Assembly: GCF_001922585.1 (NCBI RefSeq)
Contig: NZ_MRBS01000009.1
Location: 1-64,000 of the forward strand
Origin: Pantoea sp. 1.19
GTDB taxonomy: Bacteria; Pseudomonadota; Gammaproteobacteria; Enterobacterales; Enterobacteriaceae
DNA length: 64,000 nucleotides
Reading direction: 5' to 3'
Numbering within the stretch: position 1 is the first letter of the stretch; each line of letters begins with the position of its first letter. The notes under the pieces are model-generated. The model ran no database searches. It was not told the DNA's origin and worked only from the letters and a program-made list of their open reading frames with translations. The position numbers were made by a program, and so were the translations under genes. Below are positions 21,573 through 32,572 of the stretch, piece after piece.

Positions 21573-22733
21573 TTACCCCTCGGCGGCGACCTGGAAGGCC
21601 TGTTCCAGGTCAGCGATTAAATCGTCGTGGTCTTCAATGCCCACCGACACGCGCAGCAGCGTATCGGAAATGCCGGCCGCCGCGCGTGCTTCTGCTGACA
21701 TCCCCGCGTGGGTCATGGTCGCCGTATGGGAGATCAGGCTCTCCACCCCCCCCAGCGACTCTGCCAGCGTGAACAGCTGCAGCGCCTTCAGGAAGCGGCG
21801 CAGTCGCGTCTCGTCACCGTCCAGTTCAAAACTTAGCATGGCGCCAAACCCTTTTTGCTGACGCACCGCAAATTCGTGGCCGGCGTTCTCCGGCAGGGAG
21901 GGATGATACAACTTTTTCACCAGCGGTTGCTGACGAAGATAATCTACAATCGCCAGCGCATTACGCTGGGCTGCCGCCATACGCGGTGCCAGGGTGCGCA
22001 TGCCGCGCAGCAGCAGATAGCTATCAAACGCGCTGCCGGTGACGCCAATATTATTCGCCCACCACGCCAGTTCAATGGCGCGCTCGGGATCTTTCGCAAT
22101 CACCGCGCCCGCGACGACGTCGGAGTGTCCGTTCAGATACTTGGTGCACGAGTGGATCACCAGATCCGCACCCAGCGCCAGCGGATTTTGCAACGCCGGG
22201 CTTAAAAAGGTGTTATCGACCACGCTGATCGCCCCGGCCTCGCGCGCCGCCTGGCAAATGCCGTCCACGTCCACCACGCGCAGCAGCGGATTACTCGGGC
22301 TCTCCACCAGCACCAGCGCCGGTTTTTCCGCCAGCGCCGACGCCAGCGCCGCGCTATCACCCTGATCGATAAACTTCACCCGATACGCCCCGCGTTTCGC
22401 CAGGCTGTCAAACAGTCGGTAACTGCCACCGTAGCAGTCATGGGGGGCGATCAGTAGATCGCCCGGTTTAAGATAGACGGTGGTCACCAGATGGATCGCC
22501 GACATGCCGGTATTGGTCATCACCGCGCCGGCCCCCCCCTCCAGCTCCGCCAGCGCGCGCTGCACCACATCGCGCGTTGGATTACCGCGGCGCGAATAGT
22601 CGTGCGCACGCGGCGTGTTGAAATCGGTAAAATTGTAGGTGCTGGAGAGGTGAATGGGCGGCACAACACAGCCATACTGTTCGTCATCGTTCAGGCCGCT
22701 ACGGACGGCGATGGTCGCCTGTTTACGCGTCAT
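21573..22733 (-). CDS. metB: Cystathionine gamma-synthase MetB
   Basis: PLP enzyme joining O-succinylhomoserine and cysteine to cystathionine. The protein is 386 aa, as in E. coli. It shows ALAELEGGAGAVMTNTGMSA and the PLP-lysine motif VIHSCTKYLNGHSDVVAGA. It is the first gene of metBL, divergent from metJ across a five-repeat MetJ operator. Confidence 0.98.
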   Translation of the reverse strand: MTRKQATIAVRSGLNDDEQYGCVVPPIHLSSTYNFTDFNTPRAHDYSRRGNPTRDVVQRALAELEGGAGAVMTNTGMSAIHLVTTVYLKPGDLLIAPHDCYGGSYRLFDSLAKRGAYRVKFIDQGDSAALASALAEKPALVLVESPSNPLLRVVDVDGICQAAREAGAISVVDNTFLSPALQNPLALGADLVIHSCTKYLNGHSDVVAGAVIAKDPERAIELAWWANNIGVTGSAFDSYLLLRGMRTLAPRMAAAQRNALAIVDYLRQQPLVKKLYHPSLPENAGHEFAVRQQKGFGAMLSFELDGDETRLRRFLKALQLFTLAESLGGVESLISHTATMTHAGMSAEARAAAGISDTLLRVSVGIEDHDDLIADLEQAFQVAAEG

Positions 22734-22790
22734 GGGGATCCCTGTTTCAGCTGATTAGTCGCAGAGCGCTAGCCTAAACCCTCCCCTAGT

Positions 22791-22830
22791 GGACGTCAAT
22801 ACATCTGGACATCTAAATGTCTTTGCGTAT
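22791..22830. promoter_or_regulatory. MetJ operator between metB and metJ
   Basis: Five consecutive 8-mers in the AGACGTCT register: GGACGTCA, ATACATCT, GGACATCT, AAATGTCT and TTGCGTAT. The first four match six of eight positions. The array lies about 60 bp before metB and 175 bp before metJ, consistent with joint repression by MetJ. Confidence 0.85.
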
Positions 22831-23004
22831 AGATTGAGCATTAACCAAAATGCCGCTACTATAAGCAGAAATAGCCTGACCATTCGCGGGTCTTCTCGGG
22901 AAGATTAAGCAGACTATGCTGGCTCCTGTTAGTCAGCAGTGTCAAAATCGGGCATAATCAGCCGATTTCCGGCATTTCTACTATCAATAATGACAAGGTA
23001 ACCC

Positions 23005-23322
23005 ATGGCTGAATGGAACGGCGAATATATCAGCCCGTACGCTGAGCACGGCAAAAAGAGCGAACAGGTCAAGAAGATCACGGTATCTATTCCGCTGAAA
23101 GTATTGAAAATTTTGACAGATGAGCGCACGCGTCGTCAGGTAAATAACCTGCGTCACGCCACCAACAGTGAGCTGCTGTGCGAAGCGTTTTTGCATGCCT
23201 TTACCGGCCAGCCGCTGCCGGATGATGTCGATTTACGCAAGGAGCGCAGCGATGAGATCCCGGAAGAGGCGAAGAAAATCATGCGCCAACTGGGAGTGGA
23301 TCCCGATACCTGGGAATACTGA
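23005..23322 (+). CDS. metJ: Methionine regulon repressor MetJ
   Basis: Ribbon-helix-helix repressor of the methionine regulon with S-adenosylmethionine as corepressor. The protein is 105 aa and nearly identical to E. coli, including the DNA-contacting strand [12 protein letters not shown] and the conserved [20 protein letters not shown]. It is divergent from metB and shares a terminator with rpmE. Confidence 0.99.
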   Translation: MAEWNGEYISPYAEHGKKSEQVKKITVSIPLKVLKILTDERTRRQVNNLRHATNSELLCEAFLHAFTGQPLPDDVDLRKERSDEIPEEAKKIMRQLGVDPDTWEY

Positions 23323-23350
23323 GCCTGCGCCTCTGGCGGACAGCAGACAC

Positions 23351-23378
23351 AAAAAAACCCAGCCGCGGCTGGGTTTTT
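23351..23378. terminator. Bidirectional terminator between metJ and rpmE
   Basis: AACCCAGCCG (23356-23365) is followed directly by its reverse complement CGGCTGGGTT (23366-23375), flanked by an A-run (23351-23357) and a T-run (23374-23378). It serves both convergent genes. Confidence 0.92.
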
Positions 23379-23412
23379 CTTTCTCTGCGGCAGAATAACC
23401 GCACAGCAGTAC

Positions 23413-23625
23413 TTACTTGCTGCCTGGGATGCTGAAGCGCTTGTTGAAGCGGTCAACACGGCCACCGGTGGCAACATCACGCTGCTTACCAGTGTAGAAC
23501 GGGTGGCATTTAGCACACACGTCCAGGTTCAGGTCGCGACCCACGGTAGAGCGGGTTTTGATTTCGTTACCGCAAGAACATTTTGCAGTAATTTCAGCAT
23601 ACTTAGGATGGATATCTTTTTTCAT
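23413..23625 (-). CDS. rpmE: 50S ribosomal protein L31 (zinc-binding type)
   Basis: Protein of the large ribosomal subunit, 70 aa as in E. coli. It has the zinc-ribbon cysteines CSCG and CAKC, so this is the C+ form rather than the zinc-free paralogue made in zinc starvation. I chose the ATG at 23625 (MKKDIHPKY); the longer frame to 23688 is not conserved. Confidence 0.98.
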   Translation of the reverse strand: MKKDIHPKYAEITAKCSCGNEIKTRSTVGRDLNLDVCAKCHPFYTGKQRDVATGGRVDRFNKRFSIPGSK

Positions 23626-23722
23626 GGCACACCTCGGTAAAGGCCGTGTCGCTCTCCCGTGCCAGAGATAACCCTGCACCGGTACCACACGAAGTTAATA
23701 TTTCAGGGAACTTTGACGGTAA

Positions 23723-26035
<2,313 letters not shown>

Positions 26036-26183
26036 GCACATCTGCGAGCAGGATCGAAAAAAGTCGCTTAAGTCACAGTTTTTATGCAAATTAAGTAACC
26101 GCTTGCGCGGGCTTCTGATATGAATGTCACCATCAAAATCGTCATCACGCTGTCAGGTCAGCGAGGACCGACATGGAGAAGAA

Positions 26184-27230
26184 GTGTTGGAGCAGAATCA
26201 CGAGTCAACCGCCGCGACCATGAAAGATGTGGCTGAGCGCGCTGGCGTCTCTACCGCCACCGTTTCCCGCGCGCTGACGCATCCTGAAAAAGTATCGCCC
26301 TCGACCCGGCTGAAGGTCGAGCAAGCGGTGATTGACACCGGCTATACCGCTCACGGTGCCACCCGCACCGCGCGGCGCAGTGATTCGAGGCTGCTGCTGG
26401 TGATCGTGCCGGACATCTGTGACCCCTTCTTCAGCGAAATCATTCGCGGCATCGAAGTCACCGCCGCCGCGGAGGGCTATCTGGTGCTGCTTGGCGACTG
26501 CGCGCATCAGAATCAGCAAGAGAAATCATTTTTAAATCTGATGATTACCCGGCAAATCGACGGTATGGTGCTGTTGGGTTCCGACTTACCGTTTGACACC
26601 CAGCAGGATGAACCGCGCACGCTGCCGCCAATGGTCATGGCCAATGAGTTTGCCCCGGAGCTGGGACTGCCTACCGTCCATATAGATAACCTGACCGCCG
26701 CGTTTGAGGCGGTCGCGCACCTGCAGCAGCTGGGGCATCGGCGGATTGCCTGTATCGCCGGCCCCGATCATATGCCGCTGTGTCATTATCGTCTGCAGGG
26801 CTACATTCAGGCCCTGCGGCGCAGCGGCATCGCCGTCGATCCAACCCTGATCGTCCGCGGCGATTTTAGCGTGGAATCCGGCGCCCGGGCGCTGGAGCAG
26901 CTGATGTCACTGCCGCAACCGCCGCAGGCGATCTTTTGCCACAGCGATCTGCTGGCGCTGGGCGCGATGAAGCAGGCGAAGCAGCGCGGACTGCGGATAC
27001 CGCAGGATCTCTCGCTGATTGGCTTCGATGATATTGAGCTCTCACACTACAGCGATCCGCCGCTGACCACCATTGCACAGCCGCGTTTCGCGATTGGCCG
27101 CGAAGCTATGCTACTGTTGCTGGAGCAGCTCCAGGGAAAAAACGTCAATAACGGCTCGCGGCTGCTCGATTTCGAGATAAAATTACGCGGCAGTACCGCA
27201 GCGCCGGCGAGCGGCAGTCGACCGCGCTGA
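26184..27230 (+). CDS. cytR: Nucleoside catabolism repressor CytR
   Basis: LacI-family repressor of nucleoside uptake and breakdown genes that works with CRP and is released by cytidine. About 348 aa (E. coli 341). The DNA-binding head is MKDVAERAGVSTATVSRAL, and the ligand domain keeps VPDICDPFFSEIIRGIEVTA and CIAGPDHMPLCHYRLQGY. No ATG fits upstream; a GGAG site at 26175 points to GTG 26184 or TTG 26187, and the TTG would align exactly with the E. coli N-terminus. Confidence 0.93.
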   Translation: MLEQNHESTAATMKDVAERAGVSTATVSRALTHPEKVSPSTRLKVEQAVIDTGYTAHGATRTARRSDSRLLLVIVPDICDPFFSEIIRGIEVTAAAEGYLVLLGDCAHQNQQEKSFLNLMITRQIDGMVLLGSDLPFDTQQDEPRTLPPMVMANEFAPELGLPTVHIDNLTAAFEAVAHLQQLGHRRIACIAGPDHMPLCHYRLQGYIQALRRSGIAVDPTLIVRGDFSVESGARALEQLMSLPQPPQAIFCHSDLLALGAMKQAKQRGLRIPQDLSLIGFDDIELSHYSDPPLTTIAQPRFAIGREAMLLLLEQLQGKNVNNGSRLLDFEIKLRGSTAAPASGSRPR

Positions 27231-27367
27231 GCATCCGGCCGTATTTCAGTCTAATCTTACGGGCCTGCCTGCTGGTCAACGCGTAGCCCCTTCAGTAACA
27301 TAACGGGCAATCAGCGCGCAGCAAGGACAGTCCTACTTCTTCTCTTTGATTATTTAGCGGAACGAGA

Positions 27368-28378
27368 GTGGCACAAAAAGATTATGTAAGCCGCGGGCGT
27401 TCGACAGGGACGCGTCGCAAAAAAAGCAGCGGCGGCCGCGGAAAGCAGCGCAGCAGCGGTGGGGGCGTATCGAAAGTGATGGTAGGGCTGGCGGTGGCCG
27501 TCCTGGTGACGTTTATCGGTGGACTGTGGTTCATCGCACACCATAAAAAAGAGGAAGCCCCCATTCTGCCGAATCACAAAGTGACCGGCAATGGCCTTCC
27601 GCCAAAGCCGGAAGAGCGCTGGCGCTACATCAAGGAGCTGGAAAACCGTCAGCCCGGCGTGTTCACGCCAACGGAACCCTCCGCCGGGGGCGAAATCAGC
27701 GGCAAAACGCAGCTCACCGATGAACAGCGCCAGTTGCTGGAGCAGATGCAGGCCGACATGCGCCAAAGTCCGACGCAGCTGAATGAAGTGCCGTGGAATG
27801 AGCAGACACCGGCCCAGCGCCAGCAAACGCTACAGCGTCAATCGCAGCTTGAGCAGCAGGCGCGGATGCAGCAGCCGGATCCTCAGCGCGTGCAACAGCA
27901 GGAGCAACAGCGTCGTCAGCAGCTGCAGGCCGCCGAACAGCGTCGCCAGCAGCAGGAACAGCAGCTGGCCGCCGAACAGCGGCGCCGCCAGCAGCAGGAA
28001 CAACAGCTGGCCGCCGAACAGCGCCGCCAGCAGCAGGAACAGCAGCAGGCCGCTGCGCAGCGCCGTCAGCAGCAGCAAACAACGGCCGCCGCGCCGGTCA
28101 GCCGCGTGCCCGAGCAGGAGAGCACCAGCCCACCGAAGGCCGACAAAAACGGACAGCGCTGGATAGTACAGTGCGGATCGTTTAAAGGCACGGACCAGGC
28201 CGAATCGGTGCGTGCCGCGCTGGCCTTCGAAGGATTTGAAAGCCGCATCACCAACGGCGGCGGTTGGAATCGGGTAGTCATTGGCCCGTTAAACGGCCGC
28301 AGCGCTGCTGACAGCACGCTTTCCCGTCTGCGCGGCGCCGGCCACGGCGGCTGCATTCTTGTCGCCGCCGGGGGTTGA
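27368..28378 (+). CDS. ftsN: Cell division protein FtsN
   Basis: Late division protein that activates septal peptidoglycan synthesis. The protein is 336 aa: a basic cytoplasmic tail that starts MAQKDYV, one membrane segment (about residues 37-57), the E-domain region including PPKPEERWRYIKELENRQPGV-type sequence, a glutamine/arginine-rich linker with tandem repeats (about 170-245), and a C-terminal SPOR domain (WIVQCGSF through LVAAGG) that binds denuded glycan. The start is a GTG, as in E. coli. It lies between cytR and hslVU as usual. Confidence 0.97.
   Translation: MAQKDYVSRGRSTGTRRKKSSGGRGKQRSSGGGVSKVMVGLAVAVLVTFIGGLWFIAHHKKEEAPILPNHKVTGNGLPPKPEERWRYIKELENRQPGVFTPTEPSAGGEISGKTQLTDEQRQLLEQMQADMRQSPTQLNEVPWNEQTPAQRQQTLQRQSQLEQQARMQQPDPQRVQQQEQQRRQQLQAAEQRRQQQEQQLAAEQRRRQQQEQQLAAEQRRQQQEQQQAAAQRRQQQQTTAAAPVSRVPEQESTSPPKADKNGQRWIVQCGSFKGTDQAESVRAALAFEGFESRITNGGGWNRVVIGPLNGRSAADSTLSRLRGAGHGGCILVAAGG
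27928..28077 (+). repeat. Tandem 39/42-bp coding repeats in ftsN linker
   Basis: About four near-identical copies encode AAEQRRQQQEQQL; copy two carries one extra CGC codon (14 codons rather than 13), and the last copy is degenerate. Codon choice is almost identical between copies, which indicates recent duplication and probable length variation. Confidence 0.85.
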
Positions 28379-28401
28379 AACCCGCTAAATCTGCCCCATA
28401 T
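28375..28401 (+). promoter_or_regulatory. Sigma-32 heat-shock promoter of hslVU
   Basis: TTGAAA (28375-28380) and CCCCATAT (28394-28401) are 13 bp apart, an excellent match to the RpoH consensus (CTTGAAA, 13-17 bp, CCCCATNT). The -35 element overlaps the ftsN stop codon. Confidence 0.9.
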
Positions 28402-28415
28402 CAGTTTGCATTCAC

Positions 28416-28436
28416 CCCCGCGTGAGTAACGCGGGG
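28416..28436 (+). promoter_or_regulatory. 5' UTR stem-loop of hslVU mRNA
   Basis: CCCCGCG (28416-28422) pairs with CGCGGGG (28430-28436) around a 7-nt loop, just after the expected sigma-32 start site. A 5' hairpin in the hslVU leader is reported to stabilise the E. coli mRNA, and this has the same place. Confidence 0.75.
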
Positions 28437-28469
28437 CGGTTAATCGAACTGCAATAAAGGGGTCTGCCC

Positions 28470-29000
28470 GTGACAACAATAGTGAGTGTACGACGCAACG
28501 GCCAGGTAGTGATTGGCGGCGATGGCCAGGCTACCCTCGGCAACACCGTCATGAAAGGCAACGTGAAGAAAGTGCGCCGTCTCTACCATGACAAAGTCAT
28601 TGCCGGATTCGCGGGCGGCACCGCCGATGCCTTCACACTGTTTGAGCTGTTTGAGCGCAAGCTGGAGATGCACCAGGGTCATTTGACCAAAGCCGCCGTT
28701 GAGCTGGCGAAAGACTGGCGCACCGACCGCATGCTGCGCAAGCTGGAAGCCCTGCTGGCGGTAGCCGACGAGACCGCATCGCTGATCATCACCGGTAACG
28801 GCGACGTCGTACAACCGGAAAACGACCTGATCGCTATCGGCTCCGGCGGCCCGTACGCCCAGGCCGCTGCCCGCGCCATGCTGGAAAATACCGAATTAGG
28901 CGCACGGGAGATCGTGGAAAAATCACTGAATATCGCTGGCGATATCTGTATTTATACCAACCACAATCTCACCATCGAAGCCCTGGACACCAAAGCGTAA
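28470..29000 (+). CDS. hslV: ATP-dependent protease subunit HslV (ClpQ)
   Basis: Proteasome-like threonine peptidase that forms the core of HslVU. The protein is 176 aa with a GTG start; removal of Met exposes the catalytic Thr in [19 protein letters not shown] and [11 protein letters not shown] match the family. It has a sigma-32 promoter and an AAAGGGG ribosome site, and is followed 10 bp later by hslU. Confidence 0.98.
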   Translation: MTTIVSVRRNGQVVIGGDGQATLGNTVMKGNVKKVRRLYHDKVIAGFAGGTADAFTLFELFERKLEMHQGHLTKAAVELAKDWRTDRMLRKLEALLAVADETASLIITGNGDVVQPENDLIAIGSGGPYAQAAARAMLENTELGAREIVEKSLNIAGDICIYTNHNLTIEALDTKA

Positions 29001-29010
29001 GGAATTCCCT

Positions 29011-30345
29011 ATGTCTGAAATGACTCCACGCGAAATCGTCAGCGAACTGAACCGCTTTATCATCGGTCAGGACAGCGCGAAAAAAGCCGTCGCCATCGCC
29101 CTGCGTAACCGCTGGCGCCGCATGCAGCTTGATGAAGAGCTGCGCCACGAAGTGACGCCCAAAAACATCCTGATGATTGGCCCTACCGGCGTCGGTAAAA
29201 CCGAAATCGCCCGCCGTCTGGCCAAGCTGGCCAATGCGCCGTTCATCAAAGTCGAAGCCACCAAATTCACCGAAGTCGGCTACGTTGGCAAAGAAGTGGA
29301 TTCCATCATTCGCGACCTGACCGATTCGGCGATTAAAATGGTGCGCATGCAGGCGATCGACAAAAATCGTTACCGCGCGGAAGAGATGGCCGAAGAGCGC
29401 ATTCTCGACGTGTTGATCCCGCCAGCTAAAAACAACTGGGGTCAGGCAGAAGCGGCGGCTGAGCCCTCCGCCGCGCGCCAGTCCTTCCGCAAAAAGCTGC
29501 GTGAAGGCCAGCTGGATGACAAAGAGATCGAAATCAACCTCGCCGCCGCGCCTAACGGCGTGGAGATTATGGCGCCTCCCGGCATGGAAGAGATGACCAG
29601 CCAGCTGCAGTCCATGTTCCAGAATCTGGGTGGCCAGAAGCAAAAACCGCGCAAGCTGAAGATCAAAGACGCCATGAAGCTGCTGATCGAAGAGGAAGCC
29701 GCCAAGCTGGTCAATCCGGAAGAGCTGAAGCAGGAAGCCATCGACGCGGTAGAACAGCACGGAATCGTGTTTGTCGATGAAATCGATAAAATCTGTAAGC
29801 GCGGCGGTCAGAGCTCCGGCCCGGACGTCTCGCGTGAAGGGGTTCAGCGTGACCTGCTGCCGCTGGTTGAAGGCTGTACCGTCTCAACCAAACACGGCAT
29901 GGTGAAGACCGACCACATTCTGTTTATTGCCTCCGGCGCGTTCCAGGTTGCCAGTCCGTCCGATCTGATCCCAGAGCTGCAGGGCCGTCTGCCGATCCGC
30001 GTCGAACTGCAGGCGCTGACTACCCATGACTTTGAGCGCATTCTGACCGAGCCAAATGCCTCCGTTACCGTGCAGTACAAAGCGCTGATGGCCACCGAAG
30101 GAGTGAATATCGACTTCACTGATGACGGGATCCGCCGCATTGCCGAGGCCGCCTGGCAGGTTAATGAGAGCACCGAAAATATCGGGGCGCGGCGCCTGCA
30201 TACGGTGCTGGAGCGTCTGATGGAAGACATCTCTTTCGACGCCAGCGACCGCAACGGCGAAAGCATCACCATCGACGGCGACTACGTCAGCAAGCATCTT
30301 GATGCGCTGGTTGCCGATGAAGATCTCAGCCGCTTTATCCTGTAA
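29011..30345 (+). CDS. hslU: ATPase subunit HslU (ClpY)
   Basis: AAA+ unfoldase that feeds substrates to HslV. The protein is 444 aa (E. coli 443). It shows Walker [16 protein letters not shown], the pore motif GYVGKEV, an intermediate (I) domain at about 110-240, Walker [11 protein letters not shown], and the C-terminal EDLSRFIL tail that docks in HslV. In E. coli menA follows; here it does not. Confidence 0.98.
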   Translation: MSEMTPREIVSELNRFIIGQDSAKKAVAIALRNRWRRMQLDEELRHEVTPKNILMIGPTGVGKTEIARRLAKLANAPFIKVEATKFTEVGYVGKEVDSIIRDLTDSAIKMVRMQAIDKNRYRAEEMAEERILDVLIPPAKNNWGQAEAAAEPSAARQSFRKKLREGQLDDKEIEINLAAAPNGVEIMAPPGMEEMTSQLQSMFQNLGGQKQKPRKLKIKDAMKLLIEEEAAKLVNPEELKQEAIDAVEQHGIVFVDEIDKICKRGGQSSGPDVSREGVQRDLLPLVEGCTVSTKHGMVKTDHILFIASGAFQVASPSDLIPELQGRLPIRVELQALTTHDFERILTEPNASVTVQYKALMATEGVNIDFTDDGIRRIAEAAWQVNESTENIGARRLHTVLERLMEDISFDASDRNGESITIDGDYVSKHLDALVADEDLSRFIL

Positions 30346-30356
30346 TTTCCTCTTCA

Positions 30357-30374
30357 GGCGGGGATTCCCCCGCC
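30357..30374 (+). terminator. Probable terminator after hslU
   Basis: GGCGGGG (30357-30363) pairs with CCCCGCC (30368-30374) about 10 bp after the hslU stop, followed by a weak pyrimidine stretch. It fits the end of hslVU now that menA is missing. Confidence 0.6.
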
Positions 30375-30485
30375 TTCCCGGTTCAACGTCCTGATCCCGC
30401 GTGCTTATTCGCCACTGATGCTTTTGCCAACAGTCGTCGGAAAGCGATATACTGCAGGCTCCCGTGGCCAACAGACGACACGCTT

Positions 30486-30971
30486 ATGAAATACGATACA
30501 TCTGAACTGTGCGACATTTACCTCGAAGAGGTAAACGTGGTGGAACCGCTCTTTTCCAACTTCGGTGGCCGCAGCTCCTTCGGCGGGCAGATCATCACGG
30601 TGAAATGTTTCGAAGACAATGGCCTGTTGTACGACCTGCTGGAAGAGAACGGCCGCGGCCGGGTGCTGCTGGTTGACGGCGGTGGCTCGGTGCGTCGGGC
30701 GCTGGTAGACGCATCACTGGCGCGCCTTGCGGTGCAAAACGAATGGGAAGGGCTGGTAATCTACGGCTCGGTTCGTCAGGTAGACGAGTTGGAAGAGCTG
30801 GACATCGGCATCCAGGCGATCGCCGCGATCCCGGCCGGCGCGACCGGCGAGGGCATTGGCGAGAGCGATATCCGCGTCAACTTTGGCGGCGTCACCTTCT
30901 TCTCCGGCGATCACCTTTACGCGGACAATACCGGCATTATCTTGTCAGAAGACGCGCTGGATATTGAATAA
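30486..30971 (+). CDS. rraA: Ribonuclease E activity regulator RraA
   Basis: Ring-shaped protein that binds the RNase E scaffold region and inhibits its activity. The protein is 161 aa, the same as in E. coli; [21 protein letters not shown], split by the [14 protein letters not shown] and [18 protein letters not shown] segments, is typical. It resembles a class of aldolases but is known as a regulator. It is convergent with zapB and shares a terminator with it. Confidence 0.97.
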   Translation: MKYDTSELCDIYLEEVNVVEPLFSNFGGRSSFGGQIITVKCFEDNGLLYDLLEENGRGRVLLVDGGGSVRRALVDASLARLAVQNEWEGLVIYGSVRQVDELEELDIGIQAIAAIPAGATGEGIGESDIRVNFGGVTFFSGDHLYADNTGIILSEDALDIE

Positions 30972-30973
30972 AA

Positions 30974-30996
30974 AAAGGGTGCCGCTGGCACCCTTT
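30974..30996. terminator. Bidirectional terminator between rraA and zapB
   Basis: AAAGGGTGCC (30974-30983) pairs with GGCACCCTTT (30987-30996) around GCT, with A-rich and T-rich flanks. Confidence 0.9.
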
Positions 30997-31013
30997 CGAT
31001 TGACGCGAAGGGA

Positions 31014-31253
31014 TCACACCTCTTCCATGCGCCCCAGCAGCGCGCGCAGGCGCTCCTGCCATACGTGCTGCTCTTCTTTCAGCTGTTGATTTTCACGAAT
31101 CAGCGATTCGTGGTTGCCTTGGGCATTCTGCACTTCCTGAGACAGCGCGTTATTCTGCTCTTTCAGCTCTTCGATTTCCATTTGCAGCAGGGTGATAGTA
31201 TCAATCGCCTGCTGTACTTTACCTTCCAGTTTTTCAAAAACTTCAAATGACAT
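31014..31253 (-). CDS. zapB: Cell division protein ZapB
   Basis: Short coiled-coil protein that joins ZapA at the Z-ring and helps link it to MatP and the chromosome terminus. The protein is 79 aa (E. coli 81), nearly all heptad repeats, with conserved [20 protein letters not shown] and the C-terminal [11 protein letters not shown]. It is convergent with rraA and divergent from glpF. Confidence 0.96.
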   Translation of the reverse strand: MSFEVFEKLEGKVQQAIDTITLLQMEIEELKEQNNALSQEVQNAQGNHESLIRENQQLKEEQHVWQERLRALLGRMEEV

Positions 31254-31678
31254 GTAACTCTTCTCCTAATTCGCCAGGCGCTGATGATGCCGGCCAGCGT
31301 AACGCAGAGCGCACCGGACATCCAATGTTTCCGATTGTATGTAGCGTCGTGACGGCTGTCCAGCGAGCCGGGCCGTTCCGGCGCAGTCTGTAACACTTTT
31401 CAGTCGGACTCCTGGTCGGCGCCATCCATCGCCGCACCGCGACGGTGTCGGCAGCCGGCCTCCCCAGACTCAGCGTAATCGCGCAAAAAATGTCGCTCGG
31501 CCGGCGAAGTAGACGCGAAAACGCGCAATTTTATGACTCAGGCCACAAGTTTTGATTTCGCTATTTCTCGTTTATGTTCGTTAACGATAAATTCACATCT
31601 GCCCCACAAAAATTAAATGGGCAGGCTCAGGGATGAAGCGCAAAGAACACTCTTTTACTCTCGCCGTAGGAACATCAT
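31254..31678. promoter_or_regulatory. zapB-glpF intergenic region with GlpR operator
   Basis: This 425-bp gap holds no gene I can support. ATGTTCGTTAACGATAAA at 31574-31591 matches the GlpR operator consensus (TATGTTCG...CGAACATA type), and TTCACATCT just after it fits half of a CRP site. A second weaker GlpR-like stretch precedes it (31553-31572). This fits glycerol-3-phosphate induction and catabolite control of glpFKX. Nothing notable is seen in 31262-31540. Confidence 0.7.
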
Positions 31679-32539
31679 ATGAGTCAGACAGCAATCAGCA
31701 CACTTAAAGGTCAGTGCATTGCCGAATTTCTCGGCACCGGACTGATCATTTTCTTTGGCGCCGGCTGCGTAGCCGCATTGAAGCTGGCCGGTGCCAGCTT
31801 TGGCCAGTGGGAAATCAGCATTATCTGGGGACTCGGCGTCTCCATGGCCATCTACATGAGCGCGGCTATCTCCGGCGCGCATCTCAATCCGGCGGTCACC
31901 ATCGCCCTGTGGATCTTTGCCTGCTTCGACAAGCGAAAAGTCCTGCCCTACATCGTGGCGCAGGTGCTGGGCGCATTCAGCGCGGCAGCGCTGGTCTACG
32001 GGCTGTACTACAACCTGTTTTTTGATTACGAGCAGTCTCACCAGATGGTACGCGGCAGTGTCGCCAGCCTCGATCTGGCCGGCATCTTCTCCACCTACCC
32101 CAATCCGCATATTAGCGTCATGCAGGCGTTGCTGGTTGAGACGGTGATCACCGCCGTGCTAATGGCATTAATCATGGCATTAACCGATGATGGTAATGGG
32201 ATTCCCCGTGGCCCGCTGGCCCCGCTGCTGATTGGCCTGCTGATTGCCGTGATCGGCGCCTCCATGGGCCCGCTGACCGGCTTTGCGCTGAACCCGGCGC
32301 GTGACTTCGGACCGAAGGTCTTTGCCTGGCTGGCCGGCTGGGGCACCGTCGCCTTTACCGGCGCCCGCGACATCCCTTACTTTCTTGTACCGATTTTTGG
32401 CCCACTGATCGGCGCCAGCCTCGGTGCCTGGGGCTATCGCAGCTTGATTGGCCGCCATCTGCCATGCGATGTTTGCGTCACTGACGCCCCCAAAGCCGGG
32501 GAAAAAGCGATCACGACGCCTACCGACCGTGCCGCGTAA
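31679..32539 (+). CDS. glpF: Glycerol facilitator GlpF
   Basis: Aquaglyceroporin of the inner membrane. The protein is 286 aa (E. coli 281) with six membrane helices and the two pore half-helix motifs SGAHLNPAVT and GFALNPARDFGP. An AGGA site precedes the ATG. It is first in glpF-glpK-glpX, 33 bp before glpK. Confidence 0.98.
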   Translation: MSQTAISTLKGQCIAEFLGTGLIIFFGAGCVAALKLAGASFGQWEISIIWGLGVSMAIYMSAAISGAHLNPAVTIALWIFACFDKRKVLPYIVAQVLGAFSAAALVYGLYYNLFFDYEQSHQMVRGSVASLDLAGIFSTYPNPHISVMQALLVETVITAVLMALIMALTDDGNGIPRGPLAPLLIGLLIAVIGASMGPLTGFALNPARDFGPKVFAWLAGWGTVAFTGARDIPYFLVPIFGPLIGASLGAWGYRSLIGRHLPCDVCVTDAPKAGEKAITTPTDRAA

Positions 32540-32572
32540 GGCCGCTGTCCTTCTCTCTTTCAGGAATTGATT

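Noticed and set aside
26100-26183. ATG 26124 (or earlier) as the cytR start
   Set aside because: Those residues are not conserved in CytR; the GGAG at 26175 points to GTG 26184 or TTG 26187.
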